The notes: a model not told the origin generated them from the letters alone. A stretch of 64,000 bases of DNA from an uncultured Amylibacter sp. (GCA_959347425.1 OY365741.1:954501-1018500), one strand, 5' to 3'; shown: positions 16,388-26,078, counted from the first letter of the stretch. Numbers and translations are program-made.

Positions 16388-17347
16388 ATGTCAAAATATA
16401 AATTCATTGACCTGTCACAGGTTATTAACATTGATGGTTGGGAAATTGATAGCACGGACCCAGGCGGTTCGCGCAGTAAAAAAACTGTTTTTGAAAAAGA
16501 TAGCGAAAAGTTGTATATTTTCAAAGAGCCGAAAGTGGGGAGGGAAGCACAGATATGGTCAGAGCTTATTGCCTCTTACATCGCGGGCGATCTTTTGGGC
16601 TGGGATGTTCAGCATAGCACGATTGCAATCAATAATGGTAGGATTGGTAATTTGCTGGGGTATATTTATAACAAACCAAATATATTCAGCCATGGTGAGG
16701 AATTTTGCACAGAAATAGACCCGCAATATGATACAAAGGTGGGGAAACGGCACACTTGGGATTTGATTAATAAAATTATTGCAGACAGCTATATGTCCGA
16801 AATAGGATTGCAACGCGATAATTATTTTCACTTTTGGGCGCGGGCGATTGCCTTTGATACGCTTATTTCAAATACCGATAGGCATGCCCAAAATTGGGCA
16901 GTTATACTAAAACCCGATGCAATAGATGACTCTAATATAACCGCATCATCAATGTCTTCGCTCTATGATAACGCAACCTCTATGGGCTGTGATTATGACG
17001 CAAAGGGATTGGCGAAATGGTTTCAAAACGGTAAAATGAACCCCGATAAACTGACAAAACACATAAAAAAAGGCTGTCATCATTTGCGCGATTCTGACGG
17101 TAAAAGGTTTCCTTTTGAAACCCTCTGCCAACGTGTTTTGAGCGAACAGCCACAAACCCGTGCGGAATTTGAAGCCATTGCCACCCTTGATTTATCCAGA
17201 TTAGACCCTATTTTAAATGATATTATGGCAATGAAAGACCTACCCGCAGAGGCAACACTTTCAACACAACAGGCGGAGGTGATTGTCGTGCTCTTGCAAG
17301 CTGGACAAAATCGTGTTAAAAACAGCCTAGAAATGATAAAAAAATGA
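16388..17347 (+). CDS. HipA-like serine/threonine kinase (toxin-type catalytic domain)
   Basis: A 319-aa protein with the HipA C-terminal kinase fold only. A Gly/Ser loop (PGGSRSKKTVF, 25-35), a probable ATP-anchoring Lys46 (IFKEPK), the catalytic loop NTDRHAQNW (Asp164, Asn169) and the metal-binding Asp194 (LYDNAT) are visible. HipA family kinases phosphorylate glutamyl-tRNA synthetase or other targets to arrest growth. The N-terminal subdomain present in full HipA is missing here and instead appears in the next gene, which overlaps by 4 bp. No HipB-like helix-turn-helix antitoxin is adjacent. Start chosen at ATG with GGGGG upstream. Confidence 0.8.
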   Translation: MSKYKFIDLSQVINIDGWEIDSTDPGGSRSKKTVFEKDSEKLYIFKEPKVGREAQIWSELIASYIAGDLLGWDVQHSTIAINNGRIGNLLGYIYNKPNIFSHGEEFCTEIDPQYDTKVGKRHTWDLINKIIADSYMSEIGLQRDNYFHFWARAIAFDTLISNTDRHAQNWAVILKPDAIDDSNITASSMSSLYDNATSMGCDYDAKGLAKWFQNGKMNPDKLTKHIKKGCHHLRDSDGKRFPFETLCQRVLSEQPQTRAEFEAIATLDLSRLDPILNDIMAMKDLPAEATLSTQQAEVIVVLLQAGQNRVKNSLEMIKK

Positions 17348-18096
17348 CCCTTACTGCACCAATACTGACCGAGCAACCCTTGCTCATATCCAATCCACCG
17401 CAAACGCAGGTGGCCCATTTTGTCTGGCAATCACCCAAAGAAATTGCCCAAGGGACTGGTCCGCACTATCGCGTGGGGCTTTTACGTGCGACAAAAGACC
17501 GTAATAAGGTTGATTTTACATATTTAAATAATTCAGATGATTTTAACAAAGCCAAAGAAAACGGTTTTAAAGGATACACCGGAATTCCCCTATGGCGTAA
17601 GGATAAAAACCCAAGCGCGTTTTCTTTATTACAAAGGCGCGTCCCACCGCCAAATCGCCCCGATTTTGCCGAATACCTTGCACGGTTTGGCTTAAATATC
17701 GCCGATAATCTAAATCCGTTAAGCGTGCTTGCCTATACTGGGGCGCGTCAAATCGGCAATCCATTTAGTATCGCTGAAACTTTTGAAGGCTTTGATGCTC
17801 CGTTCCAATATATTTTTGATTTGGCAGGTCGGCGACATTACGCCCCCGAAACCTCAAATGCAAAACAAGGGGATGAGGTATTTTTTGATGCCGAGACCGA
17901 TAATAAATATGATCCCCTTGCTGTTTGCCTAAAAGATACAAACGGGCAAAGGCTGGGCTATATCAACCGATGCCAAGTTAAAAAAGTTCAACCGTGGGCG
18001 CGGGCAAACAAAATCACCAACGCACGGATTCATCGCGTCAATGGACGGCGCGATTATCCGCGGTTGTTTGTCATGTGCGATATTAACCCGCAATAA
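17344..18096 (+). CDS. HIRAN-domain protein with HipA N-terminal-like region (HipS-like partner)
   Basis: A 250-aa protein. Residues ~40-150 resemble the N-terminal subdomain of HipA (YRVGLLRATK...VDFTYL, FAEYLARFGL, LSVLAYTGARQIGNPFSI). Residues ~155-245 are a HIRAN domain (GRRHYAPE, ETDNKYDPLAVCLKDTNGQRLGYINR), a fold that binds single-stranded or 3' DNA ends in helicases such as HLTF. The start ATGA overlaps the kinase stop, so the two are translated together. Domain assignment of the N-terminal part is my inference; HIRAN is clear. Together the pair looks like a split HipA with an added nucleic-acid-binding module. Confidence 0.68.
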   Translation: MTLTAPILTEQPLLISNPPQTQVAHFVWQSPKEIAQGTGPHYRVGLLRATKDRNKVDFTYLNNSDDFNKAKENGFKGYTGIPLWRKDKNPSAFSLLQRRVPPPNRPDFAEYLARFGLNIADNLNPLSVLAYTGARQIGNPFSIAETFEGFDAPFQYIFDLAGRRHYAPETSNAKQGDEVFFDAETDNKYDPLAVCLKDTNGQRLGYINRCQVKKVQPWARANKITNARIHRVNGRRDYPRLFVMCDINPQ

Positions 18097-18125
18097 GGGC
18101 GAATCGGCACCCTATTTGATTCGAT

Positions 18126-18635
<510 letters not shown>

Positions 18636-18672
18636 CGCCAACCCCAAAACCCCCAAACATAGGATTAACCCA

Positions 18673-20085
18673 ATGACAAACCCAATCAAAGACCTGCTAA
18701 AACGTATCAAAGACGAGGATATCCAATACGTGGATGTTCGCTTTACCGACCCGCGCGGCACCCTGCAACACGTCACCATGATTAACGACGAAGTGGATGA
18801 GGACTTTTTTGAAAACGGTCTGATGTTTGATGGCTCTTCCATTGATGGCTGGGCGAGTATTGAAAAATCCGATATGAAGCTGCTTTTGGACGCAACCACC
18901 GCCTATGTTGACCCGTTTTATGCCGAAAAAACCATGGCGGTGCATTGCCATGTGGTGGAGCCTGATACTGGGCAAACCTACGAGCGATGCCCCCGTGCCA
19001 CGGCTATGCGGGCAGAGGCGTATCTAAAAGCCTCTGGTATTGGTGATGTCTCCTACTGGGGGCCAGAGGCGGAATTCTTTTTGTTTGATGATGTGCGGTT
19101 TTCCAATTCTATTAATAAAGTGTCTTTTGAAGTGGATGCGCATGACGCGTCTTGGAACACCGATACCGAATATGAAATGGGCAATATGGGGCATCGCCCT
19201 GGTTTAAAGGGCGGATATTTTCCAGTCAATCCCGTGGATGCCAGCCATGATTTGCGTTCAGAAATGCTTTCAACCATGAAATCCATCGGCATGAAGGTGG
19301 ATAAACACCATCACGAGGTTGCCTCTTGCCAGCACGAATTGGGGTTGGTCTTTGGCAGTTTGATGGAACAGGGCGACCATCTGCAAAAATACAAATATAT
19401 CATTCATAATGTGGCGGCCGCTTATGGTAAGTCGGCAACCTTTATGCCAAAGCCTTTTGTTGGTGATAATGGCTCTGGTATGCACGTGAATATGTCAATA
19501 TGGAAAGGTGGTAAGCCGTTGTTTGCTGGCGATAAATATGCCGATTTGTCGCAAGATGCGTTGTATTTTATCGGTGGGATTTTAAAACACACGAAATCGC
19601 TGAATGCGATAACCAATCCGTCCACGAACAGCTATAAACGGCTGGTGCCTGGGTTTGAAGCCCCCGTTTTGCGGGCGTATTCCGCCAGCAATCGGTCGGG
19701 CTGTGTGCGGATTCCATGGACCGAATCGGCCAAAGCCAAACGGGTGGAGGCTCGGTTTCCAGACCCCTCTGCCAATCCGTATTTGTGCTTTTCGGCGTTA
19801 TTAATGGCTGGGCTTGATGGGATTCGCAATAAGATTGACCCAGGCGAGCCGTCTGATAAAGACCTGTATGATTTGCCACCAGAAGAGCTGAGCGATATTC
19901 CAACCGTGTGTGGGTCGTTGCGTGAAGCTCTGGATGCGTTGCGCAGTGATATGGATTATTTACTGGAAGGCGGGGTTTTTACAAAAGCGCAGTTAGAGGC
20001 CTATATTGATTTGAAAATGAAAGAAGTGATGATCTATGAAACCACCCCCCATCCTGTGGAATATGGTTTGTATTATAGTTGCTAG
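18673..20085 (+). CDS. glnA: glutamine synthetase type I
   Basis: It makes glutamine from glutamate, ammonia and ATP. The 470-aa protein has MFDGSSIDGW near the N-terminus, the metal and substrate motifs EAEFFLFDDV and GDNGSGMHVNMS, KPFVGDNGSG, and the adenylylation-site region DKDLYDLPPEE (Tyr near residue 397), so it is the beta-type enzyme regulated by covalent modification. ATG at 18673 (MTNPIKDLLKRIKDED). It is co-transcribed with glnB. Confidence 0.97.
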   Translation: MTNPIKDLLKRIKDEDIQYVDVRFTDPRGTLQHVTMINDEVDEDFFENGLMFDGSSIDGWASIEKSDMKLLLDATTAYVDPFYAEKTMAVHCHVVEPDTGQTYERCPRATAMRAEAYLKASGIGDVSYWGPEAEFFLFDDVRFSNSINKVSFEVDAHDASWNTDTEYEMGNMGHRPGLKGGYFPVNPVDASHDLRSEMLSTMKSIGMKVDKHHHEVASCQHELGLVFGSLMEQGDHLQKYKYIIHNVAAAYGKSATFMPKPFVGDNGSGMHVNMSIWKGGKPLFAGDKYADLSQDALYFIGGILKHTKSLNAITNPSTNSYKRLVPGFEAPVLRAYSASNRSGCVRIPWTESAKAKRVEARFPDPSANPYLCFSALLMAGLDGIRNKIDPGEPSDKDLYDLPPEELSDIPTVCGSLREALDALRSDMDYLLEGGVFTKAQLEAYIDLKMKEVMIYETTPHPVEYGLYYSC

Positions 20086-20089
20086 TCTT

Positions 20090-20124
20090 TTAGTGATTAA
20101 CGATTAGTGATTAGTGATTAGTGG
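20090..20124. repeat. heptad array, 5 units TTAGTGA type
   Basis: TTAGTGA, TTAACGA, TTAGTGA, TTAGTGA, TTAGTGG in tandem, 4 bp past the glnA stop. It pairs in inverted sense with 21481-21536. Confidence 0.9.
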
Positions 20125-20126
20125 GG

Positions 20127-20170
20127 TTGATTGCAGTAAAATTTTTGGTATAGTGTGGCAGGTCGCACAC
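20127..20170 (+). promoter_or_regulatory. promoter and downstream hairpin of the methyltransferase-HNH gene
   Basis: TTGATT (20127-20132), 16 bp, TATAGT (20149-20154). GTGTG (20153-20157) and CACAC (20166-20170) form a small inverted repeat over the start of transcription, a possible autoregulatory operator. Confidence 0.5.
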
Positions 20171-20182
20171 AAGGATTAACAG

Positions 20183-21454
20183 GTGCAAAACACTTTTTAT
20201 ACGGGCGATAATCTTTATATCCTTAATGGGATGAACAGTGAAATGGTGGATTTGATTTACCTAGACCCGCCGTTTAATTCCAAACGCATCTATTCCGCGC
20301 CAAGTGGTAGCAGAGCCGCAGGGGCTTCGTTCAAAGATATCTGGACGTGGGAAGATGTGGATAGGGAGTGTTTGGATGGTTTGGAACAATACCCCAAATT
20401 GGTGGAATACATATATTCAATCGGCGCGATTCATAGCACAGGCATGATGTCTTATGTCGTTTATATGGCACAACGGATTATCCAAATGCACAGGGTTTTG
20501 CGCACCACAGGTAGTTTTTATTTACATTGCGACACGACCGCCAGCCACTATTTGAAAATCGTTTTAGACCAGATTTTTGGCGAAAAGAATTTTAGAAACG
20601 AAATTGACTGGGTCTATAACAGGTTTTCACGCAGGGGCGATGCTTATCCGTCTATGAAGGACACGATATTCTTTTATACGAAATCGGATGATTATCATTT
20701 TACCCCGCAGAGCCTTCCGCCAAGGGATGCCCAAAGATATGAAAAAGGCTATCATACTGTTGTTGATAAAGGGCAGCGCAAATTATTGGTTTATGATGCC
20801 GAAAAGGCCGCGCAAAAGATGAAACGGGCGAAAGAGTTAAACATCCCCATCAGTATGACAAAAGCCCGCGCGGCGATTATGGGAAATGTTTGGACGGATA
20901 TACCGATTCTTAATCCTATGGCGAAAGAGCGCACGGGCTATCCCACGCAAAAACCGCTGGCGTTGCTTTATAGGATTATTGAGGCTTCGTCAAAAGTGGG
21001 GGATATTGTGTTTGACCCGTTTTGTGGCTGTGCGACAACTTGCGTGGCGGCGCAACAAAGAGCGCGACAATGGATAGGGATTGATATAGAGGCGCAAGCG
21101 GTGGATTTATTGATGAGGCGGCTTGGCACGGATGCGGGGATGTTTAAAGATTTTCTGCCCACGGATAAAATACCTGAGCGTACCGATATTAAACTTGAAA
21201 AGCCGTCCAAGCCGATAAAAGACAGATTGTTTGCCGCACAAAAAGGTTTGTGTAATGGGTGTGGTACAGGATTTGAAATCAGGTATTTTGAAATTGACCA
21301 TATTATCCCCAAAAGCAAAGGTGGCGGGGATTATTATGAAAACTTTCAATTATTATGTGGGAATTGTAATCGTGCACGCGGCGACAGACCTATGCAAGTG
21401 CTAGTGGCAAAAATTCGCGCCCGCGATGAAGTGATGAAAAATATTTCGTATTGA
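20183..21454 (+). CDS. beta-class DNA methyltransferase with C-terminal HNH domain
   Basis: A 423-aa fusion. The N-terminal ~310 residues form an N6-adenine/N4-cytosine methyltransferase: motif IV DPPF (28-31) precedes motif I FDPFCGCATT (~277), the order of the beta class. The C-terminal ~90 residues form an HNH nuclease: CNGCG, IDHIIPKSKGGGDYYENFQLLC (Asp372-His373) and CGNCNRARGD, with two zinc-type CxxC pairs. The start is a GTG at 20183 with AAGGA upstream. It could be a one-protein restriction-modification enzyme, or a methyltransferase whose HNH part binds rather than cuts. It is flanked by inverted heptad arrays between glnA and a metabolic gene, so it is probably an insertion. Confidence 0.83.
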   Translation: MQNTFYTGDNLYILNGMNSEMVDLIYLDPPFNSKRIYSAPSGSRAAGASFKDIWTWEDVDRECLDGLEQYPKLVEYIYSIGAIHSTGMMSYVVYMAQRIIQMHRVLRTTGSFYLHCDTTASHYLKIVLDQIFGEKNFRNEIDWVYNRFSRRGDAYPSMKDTIFFYTKSDDYHFTPQSLPPRDAQRYEKGYHTVVDKGQRKLLVYDAEKAAQKMKRAKELNIPISMTKARAAIMGNVWTDIPILNPMAKERTGYPTQKPLALLYRIIEASSKVGDIVFDPFCGCATTCVAAQQRARQWIGIDIEAQAVDLLMRRLGTDAGMFKDFLPTDKIPERTDIKLEKPSKPIKDRLFAAQKGLCNGCGTGFEIRYFEIDHIIPKSKGGGDYYENFQLLCGNCNRARGDRPMQVLVAKIRARDEVMKNISY

Positions 21455-21480
21455 TTTTATGGGTGATAAAAAATAATTCA

Positions 21481-21536
21481 CCACTAATCACTAATCACTA
21501 ATCACTAATCGTTAATCGTTAATCGCTAATCGTTAG
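21481..21536. repeat. heptad array, 8 units TCACTAA/TCGTTAA type
   Basis: CCACTAA, three TCACTAA, two TCGTTAA, TCGCTAA and TCGTTAG in perfect 7-bp register. The last unit overlaps the stop codon of the minus-strand dehydrogenase gene at 21533. Confidence 0.9.
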
Positions 21537-22465
21537 TACCCCGCCTCCTTATCAACCAAATGTAAGGGTGGCTCGCCCGCTTCAGTCCGCCGTATATTCT
21601 CAACAATCAAATCACAGGCGGTTTCAATCCGCGTGCAGGAGGCAACATGCGGGGTCACCAAAACCGACTCATGCGCCCAATAGGGATGGTTCGCATCCAG
21701 TGGTTCCACATCAAAAACATCCAAGGTGGCAGAATGCAACCGCCCATTATCCAAGGCCGCCAGCAAGGCCGTATCGTCTATCAACCCGCCACGCCCGACA
21801 TTGATAATAGACGCGCTGGGCTTCATCAAGGCCAGCGATTCTTTATTAATAATATGGCGGGTTTGCGGGGTGTGGGGCAACAGCAACACCAGGATATCGC
21901 TTTGCGATAGCACCGAACGCAGACCAGCCGTGCCCGTGTAAGCGACCAATCCATGCTGCGATTTTTCGCCCCGCGCCCAGCCGATCGTTTGAAAGCCAAT
22001 GTTTGCCACACGCTCGGCACAAATCATCCCCAGCGTTCCCAAACCCAAAAACCCTATAACCTGCGCCGTTGTCAAAGACGGCGGGGTATCATCCCATTCC
22101 CCAGCCTCGGCAAGAATAAAACGATCGAGATTCAGATGAATCCGCATCACATGGGCAATAACATAATCAATCATACCTTGGGTTAATCCCACCTCTACCA
22201 TCCGCGCGACCGGATGATAAAGGGTTTTGTTTTGCAAAGCCGCCTCTACCCCTGCCCACAGGCTTTGCACCAATTTCACGTTGGTATAAGGGGTGAAATC
22301 ATCCAACACACCATCTGGGCAATATAAAATATAATCCACCGTGGCAGGGTCATCAAAACTAGGGGCGAAATTGGCGGCAATCCCCGCTGCTTTTAAGACA
22401 GGCAAAAGCCCGCGTTGGTATTTGTCCCAGCGCGAAGGCTCGCCGTCGTATAAAATGTTTAACAT
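21533..22465 (-). CDS. D-2-hydroxyacid dehydrogenase, GhrA-like (glyoxylate/hydroxypyruvate reductase)
   Basis: An NAD(P)H-dependent reductase of 310 aa. The nucleotide-binding fold is seen as VIGFLGLGTLGMICAERVANIGF near residue 140. The catalytic Arg is in INVGRGGLIDD, followed by LDVFDVEPL and the HPYWAHESVLVTPHVAS segment. Length and sequence match the GhrA/glyoxylate reductase A branch rather than PdxB or SerA. It is monocistronic, downstream of rodA on the same strand with a 22-bp gap. Confidence 0.88.
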   Translation of the reverse strand: MLNILYDGEPSRWDKYQRGLLPVLKAAGIAANFAPSFDDPATVDYILYCPDGVLDDFTPYTNVKLVQSLWAGVEAALQNKTLYHPVARMVEVGLTQGMIDYVIAHVMRIHLNLDRFILAEAGEWDDTPPSLTTAQVIGFLGLGTLGMICAERVANIGFQTIGWARGEKSQHGLVAYTGTAGLRSVLSQSDILVLLLPHTPQTRHIINKESLALMKPSASIINVGRGGLIDDTALLAALDNGRLHSATLDVFDVEPLDANHPYWAHESVLVTPHVASCTRIETACDLIVENIRRTEAGEPPLHLVDKEAGY

Positions 22466-22487
22466 CGTAATTCTCCTTACTTAATAT

Positions 22488-23630
22488 TTACCTAATAGTC
22501 TTATGAATATGGGCTGATTGTATCAGACCAAAGCTAAACAGCAACACCATCATAGCAGACCCACCATAAGAAACAAAGGGCAGTGGCACGCCAACAACCG
22601 GAATTAACCCCATCACCATTAACATATTAACGGCAAAGTAAAAGAAAAATGTCGCGGTAATCCCGACAATCAAAAGCGAGCAAAACCTATCGGCACTGCG
22701 CATCGCCGCAATCACGCAAAACACGCAAATCGTGACGTAAATCACCAGCAGCGACAATCCACCGATAAAACCAAACTCCTCACCCCAAATCGCAAAGATA
22801 AAATCGGTATGTTTTTCGGGTAGGAAATTGCCACGGCTCTGCGTGCCTTGCATAAAGCCCTGCCCCGATACCCCGCCAGAGCCAAGCGATATTTTTGATT
22901 GCGTGATATGATAGCCGTCATCATAGGGCGAAGAGCTCGGGTCTAAAAACGTTTCAATCCGCCGATATTGGTAGTCCTTTAATAACTGATATTCACTGCC
23001 TTTGGTCATAATTATGGCAAAAACCAAACCAATCCCCGCACCCAAAACGGCGACAAAATACCAAAGACTCACCCCCGCGATGAAAATCATCACCGCCCCG
23101 CCCGCCAGTAATAACACCGCCGTGCCAAGGTCGGGCTGTTGTAAAATCAAATAAAACGGCAGGGCGATTAAAATCAATGGCACTATCAGCCAGAGCGGAT
23201 TTGAAATCCGTGCCTCATCCAATAAATCATAATAAAACGCCAGTATCAGCACCAGCGCGATTTTCATAACTTCAGAGGGTTGAATGATAAACACCCCAAG
23301 GTCTAGCCAGCGTTTGGCAGAGCCATGCGAAATCCCAACGAATTGCACGATAATCAATAACGCAAGGGCGACAATATAAATCGGGATGCTTAATTTTTGC
23401 CAGAAATCAATCGGAATCAGGGCAACGATAAACATCATCACAAAACCCACGCCGAATCGTATAGCTTGGGCTGTTGCCCATTGCGCCGAATCCCCGCCCG
23501 CCACGGAATACAACATTAACACACCGATTAACGCCACGCTCAGGATTAAAAATGCCAAAGCCCAGTGGAAATATAGTATTTTGCGCAACCCCAGAACTTC
23601 GGGGGTGCGGGTATGGCTCCAGGTTGTCAT
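22488..23630 (-). CDS. rodA: peptidoglycan glycosyltransferase RodA
   Basis: A SEDS-family glycosyltransferase that polymerises glycan strands for cell elongation with PBP2. The 380-aa protein has about ten transmembrane helices and the signatures LGVFIIQPSEVMKIALVL, QPDLGTAVLL, TDFIFAIWGEEFGFIGG and VPLPFVSYGGSAMM. The ATG overlaps the mrdA stop by 4 bp (23627-23630), showing translational coupling. It is the last gene of the mre/mrd shape series. Confidence 0.96.
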   Translation of the reverse strand: MTTWSHTRTPEVLGLRKILYFHWALAFLILSVALIGVLMLYSVAGGDSAQWATAQAIRFGVGFVMMFIVALIPIDFWQKLSIPIYIVALALLIIVQFVGISHGSAKRWLDLGVFIIQPSEVMKIALVLILAFYYDLLDEARISNPLWLIVPLILIALPFYLILQQPDLGTAVLLLAGGAVMIFIAGVSLWYFVAVLGAGIGLVFAIIMTKGSEYQLLKDYQYRRIETFLDPSSSPYDDGYHITQSKISLGSGGVSGQGFMQGTQSRGNFLPEKHTDFIFAIWGEEFGFIGGLSLLVIYVTICVFCVIAAMRSADRFCSLLIVGITATFFFYFAVNMLMVMGLIPVVGVPLPFVSYGGSAMMVLLFSFGLIQSAHIHKTIR

Positions 23631-25507
23631 ATTCGCTCGCTTTTATTCTTTGGGAAATCACCATAGCCATCGGTGCTAAGGTTTAATGTCTTTGTCATAA
23701 TATCACGGGCAATCGGCGCGGCCGTGGACGAACCACTACCGCCGTGTTCCACCACCACAGAAATAGCATAACGCGGATTATCATAAGGGGCAAAGCCGAC
23801 AAACAAAGCATGGTCGCGCTGATTCCATTGCAAATCTTTGTTTTTAATCACACCCGTTTGGCGTTCGCTGGCGGCAATACGGCGCACTTGGCTGGTGCCT
23901 GTTTTACCCGCCATTTCCTTGCCCGCTTCCTTTATCCGTGAATAAAAAGCCGTACCGCGTTTGTGGTTTGAGACATCAAACATCCCCTCGCGTATTACTT
24001 GCAGATGCTCTGGTTTAATCGCCAAAGGTGCGGGTGTTATGGCTGGCACCATCTTGCCACCAACCGCGTTTATCAGGCGGGTTTTCACCGCCCGACCAGA
24101 GGCTAATCGTGCCGTCATAATCGCCAGTTGCAGGGGCGTTGCCAAAACAAACCCCTGCCCGATGGACGAATTGGCGGTATCGCCAGGATACCAGCCCTCT
24201 TGCTTTATCCGTTGTTTCCACGCCTTCGTTGGGGTCAAACCCTGTTTAACCGAGGATAAATCCAAATCGGGCATCACCCCCAAACCCAACTGATTGGCAG
24301 TTTCACTGATTTTCTCAATCCCAAGACGCAGGGCAATGGTATAAAAGAACACATCGCAGGATTCACGCAAGGCGCGGCGCAGGGTCATCGCCCCATGCCC
24401 ATTTTTCTTCCAACAATGAAATCTACGGTTGGAGACATCCAGCCCGCCATTGCAAGATATTTTCTCATCCAAAGACACCAGCCCATGTTCCAACGCACAT
24501 AAGGCAACCACCATTTTAAAGGTGGAACCAGGCGGATAAATCCCCGAAATCGCCTTGTTAATCAAAGGGCGACTACGGGCATCGTTTAACCCGGTCCAAG
24601 TCTCTTGCGACAGGGGTTTTAAAAACACATTAGGGTCAAAAGTCGGCGTGGAAGCCAGCGCCAAAATATCGCCATTCTTTATATCCATAACAACGGCAGA
24701 GCCGATATAATCCCCCATCGCCGCCAGCGCAAAGGTTTGCAAATCCCGCCCGATGGTGATTTGGGCGTTAATCCCAGCACTCGGGTCAATCCGCGATAGC
24801 TCGCGTATCACGCGCCCGGTGGAATTCACCTCCACTTGTTTGCTGCCCGCAGCCCCGCGTAGCGAATGTTCCAACGATTCCTCAATCCCGACCTTGCCGA
24901 TTTTGAAATCAGGAATCCGCAACAGAGGGTCTTGGGTTGTATCGCGTTCCAAATCCGCCACGCTGACCGCGCCGACATAACCGATAATATGGCAGAAATG
25001 CCCGCGCACGGGGTATTCGCGGTTAAAGCCAAGCCGCGGAATAATCCCGGGCAGGGACGGCGCGTTGGCGGAAATGGCGGCAATATCCTCCCACCGCAAA
25101 TCAGAGGCAATGGTGACGGGGATAAAAGCGTGTTGTTTGGCGATTTCCGCCATGACTTTGTCCATCTGGGTTTGGCTGAGCGGGATAATCTGCGCCAAAC
25201 GATGCAGGATTTTTTCGGGGTCTTGCACCTGTTCGGATATCATTTCAACGGTATAAACATGGGCGTTGCGGGCGACTAAATCACCGTTACGGTCATAAAT
25301 CAAACCCCGAGACGGCGATAACAGGCGAATGCTAATGCGGTTTTCTTCCGCCAATAGGCGGTATTGGTCGTTTTTCATCACGCCCAGATGATACATTCTT
25401 GCGCCGATGATAAGAGCAGTCGCGGCCTGCAATCCGCCCAGCATGAACGCCCGCCGAGGCAGGCGGGTTTTTTGGTGGTTCGGGGTTTGGGTTTGGATTG
25501 GGCGCAT
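23627..25507 (-). CDS. mrdA: penicillin-binding protein 2
   Basis: A transpeptidase of the elongasome with a single N-terminal transmembrane anchor (around residues 20-40). The 626-aa protein carries the dimerisation domain (SPSRGLIYDRNGDLVARN), the active-site motif PPGSTFKMVVAL (Ser near residue 327) and KTGTSQV near the C-terminus. SIGQGFVLATPLQLA is typical of PBP2. It partners RodA (overlapping gene). A 571-bp gap filled by repeats separates it from mreD, unlike the compact operons of relatives. Confidence 0.96.
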   Translation of the reverse strand: MRPIQTQTPNHQKTRLPRRAFMLGGLQAATALIIGARMYHLGVMKNDQYRLLAEENRISIRLLSPSRGLIYDRNGDLVARNAHVYTVEMISEQVQDPEKILHRLAQIIPLSQTQMDKVMAEIAKQHAFIPVTIASDLRWEDIAAISANAPSLPGIIPRLGFNREYPVRGHFCHIIGYVGAVSVADLERDTTQDPLLRIPDFKIGKVGIEESLEHSLRGAAGSKQVEVNSTGRVIRELSRIDPSAGINAQITIGRDLQTFALAAMGDYIGSAVVMDIKNGDILALASTPTFDPNVFLKPLSQETWTGLNDARSRPLINKAISGIYPPGSTFKMVVALCALEHGLVSLDEKISCNGGLDVSNRRFHCWKKNGHGAMTLRRALRESCDVFFYTIALRLGIEKISETANQLGLGVMPDLDLSSVKQGLTPTKAWKQRIKQEGWYPGDTANSSIGQGFVLATPLQLAIMTARLASGRAVKTRLINAVGGKMVPAITPAPLAIKPEHLQVIREGMFDVSNHKRGTAFYSRIKEAGKEMAGKTGTSQVRRIAASERQTGVIKNKDLQWNQRDHALFVGFAPYDNPRYAISVVVEHGGSGSSTAAPIARDIMTKTLNLSTDGYGDFPKNKSERI

Positions 25508-26078
25508 TCTTTTTGTTTTTTTGTGCAGGGTTTTTTTGTGCGAGTTATTTTGCTAGTTTGGGTTATTTTTTGCAGATTGTAAAGAGGGGTTAGTTTTTAG
25601 GGATTGGGGGCTGGTTATTAGAAGTTAAGAGCAGAGGTTTTTTGTTGCGCCCTCACTTGGGGGCAAGCCCCTTCGTTCGGGCTTCCCGCCCGCCCACCCC
25701 TCTGCGAGGCTTGGGCGGACGGGTTTTTATGGCTAAAGCCTGTCTTTATATCTAGGCAAAGCCTAAATAAATTTAGAGCAAACCTATCACCACTTCCCAA
25801 GTATTCTTTGCAAATAATCCACTTTATAGTCTTGTTATTCCAGATAGTAAATTTATGACGAATCTATAGTCTTGTAACCAAAGGGCTTTTGGCATGCCCC
25901 CGCAAAGCGGGGGCTACGCACAAAAGACCACGCTGGTCGGCATTCATTATTTTATTTTACGGGCAGGTTCAACTGCCCTATGTCGCGATGACGAAGACCC
26001 GAAGGGCTAAAGCCATTCATAACTCACCATTCACAATTCATCATTCATCATTCATCACTAATCACTAATCACTAATCA
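25508..26078. other. 571-bp gene-free region between mrdA and mreD
   Basis: It holds, in order, degenerate TTAG-rich heptads (25587-25627), the long intergenic element copy A (25621-26007), and a regular heptad array (26013-26089). There is no credible gene. Confidence 0.8.
25621..26007 (+). repeat. long intergenic repeat element, copy A
   Basis: A 387-bp non-coding element. Its reverse complement recurs at 42863-43200. Both copies begin GAAGTTAAGAGCAGAGG and end in CGAAGACCCG(T)AAGGGC. They share long identical blocks, including AGTATTCTTTGCAAATAATC and TTGTTATTCCAGATAGTAAA, and internal hairpins (GCCCCCGC/GCGGGGGC; GACCACGCTGGTC). Copy A has an extra ~30 bp near its right end. Confidence 0.9.

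Noticed and set aside
16388..17347. Classical HipBA toxin-antitoxin.
   Set aside because: No HTH HipB gene is adjacent and the kinase lacks the HipA N-terminal subdomain in the same chain.
25621..26007. Long repeat as the remnant of an insertion sequence with a transposase.
   Set aside because: Neither copy has a transposase-like frame and I see no clear terminal inverted repeats.
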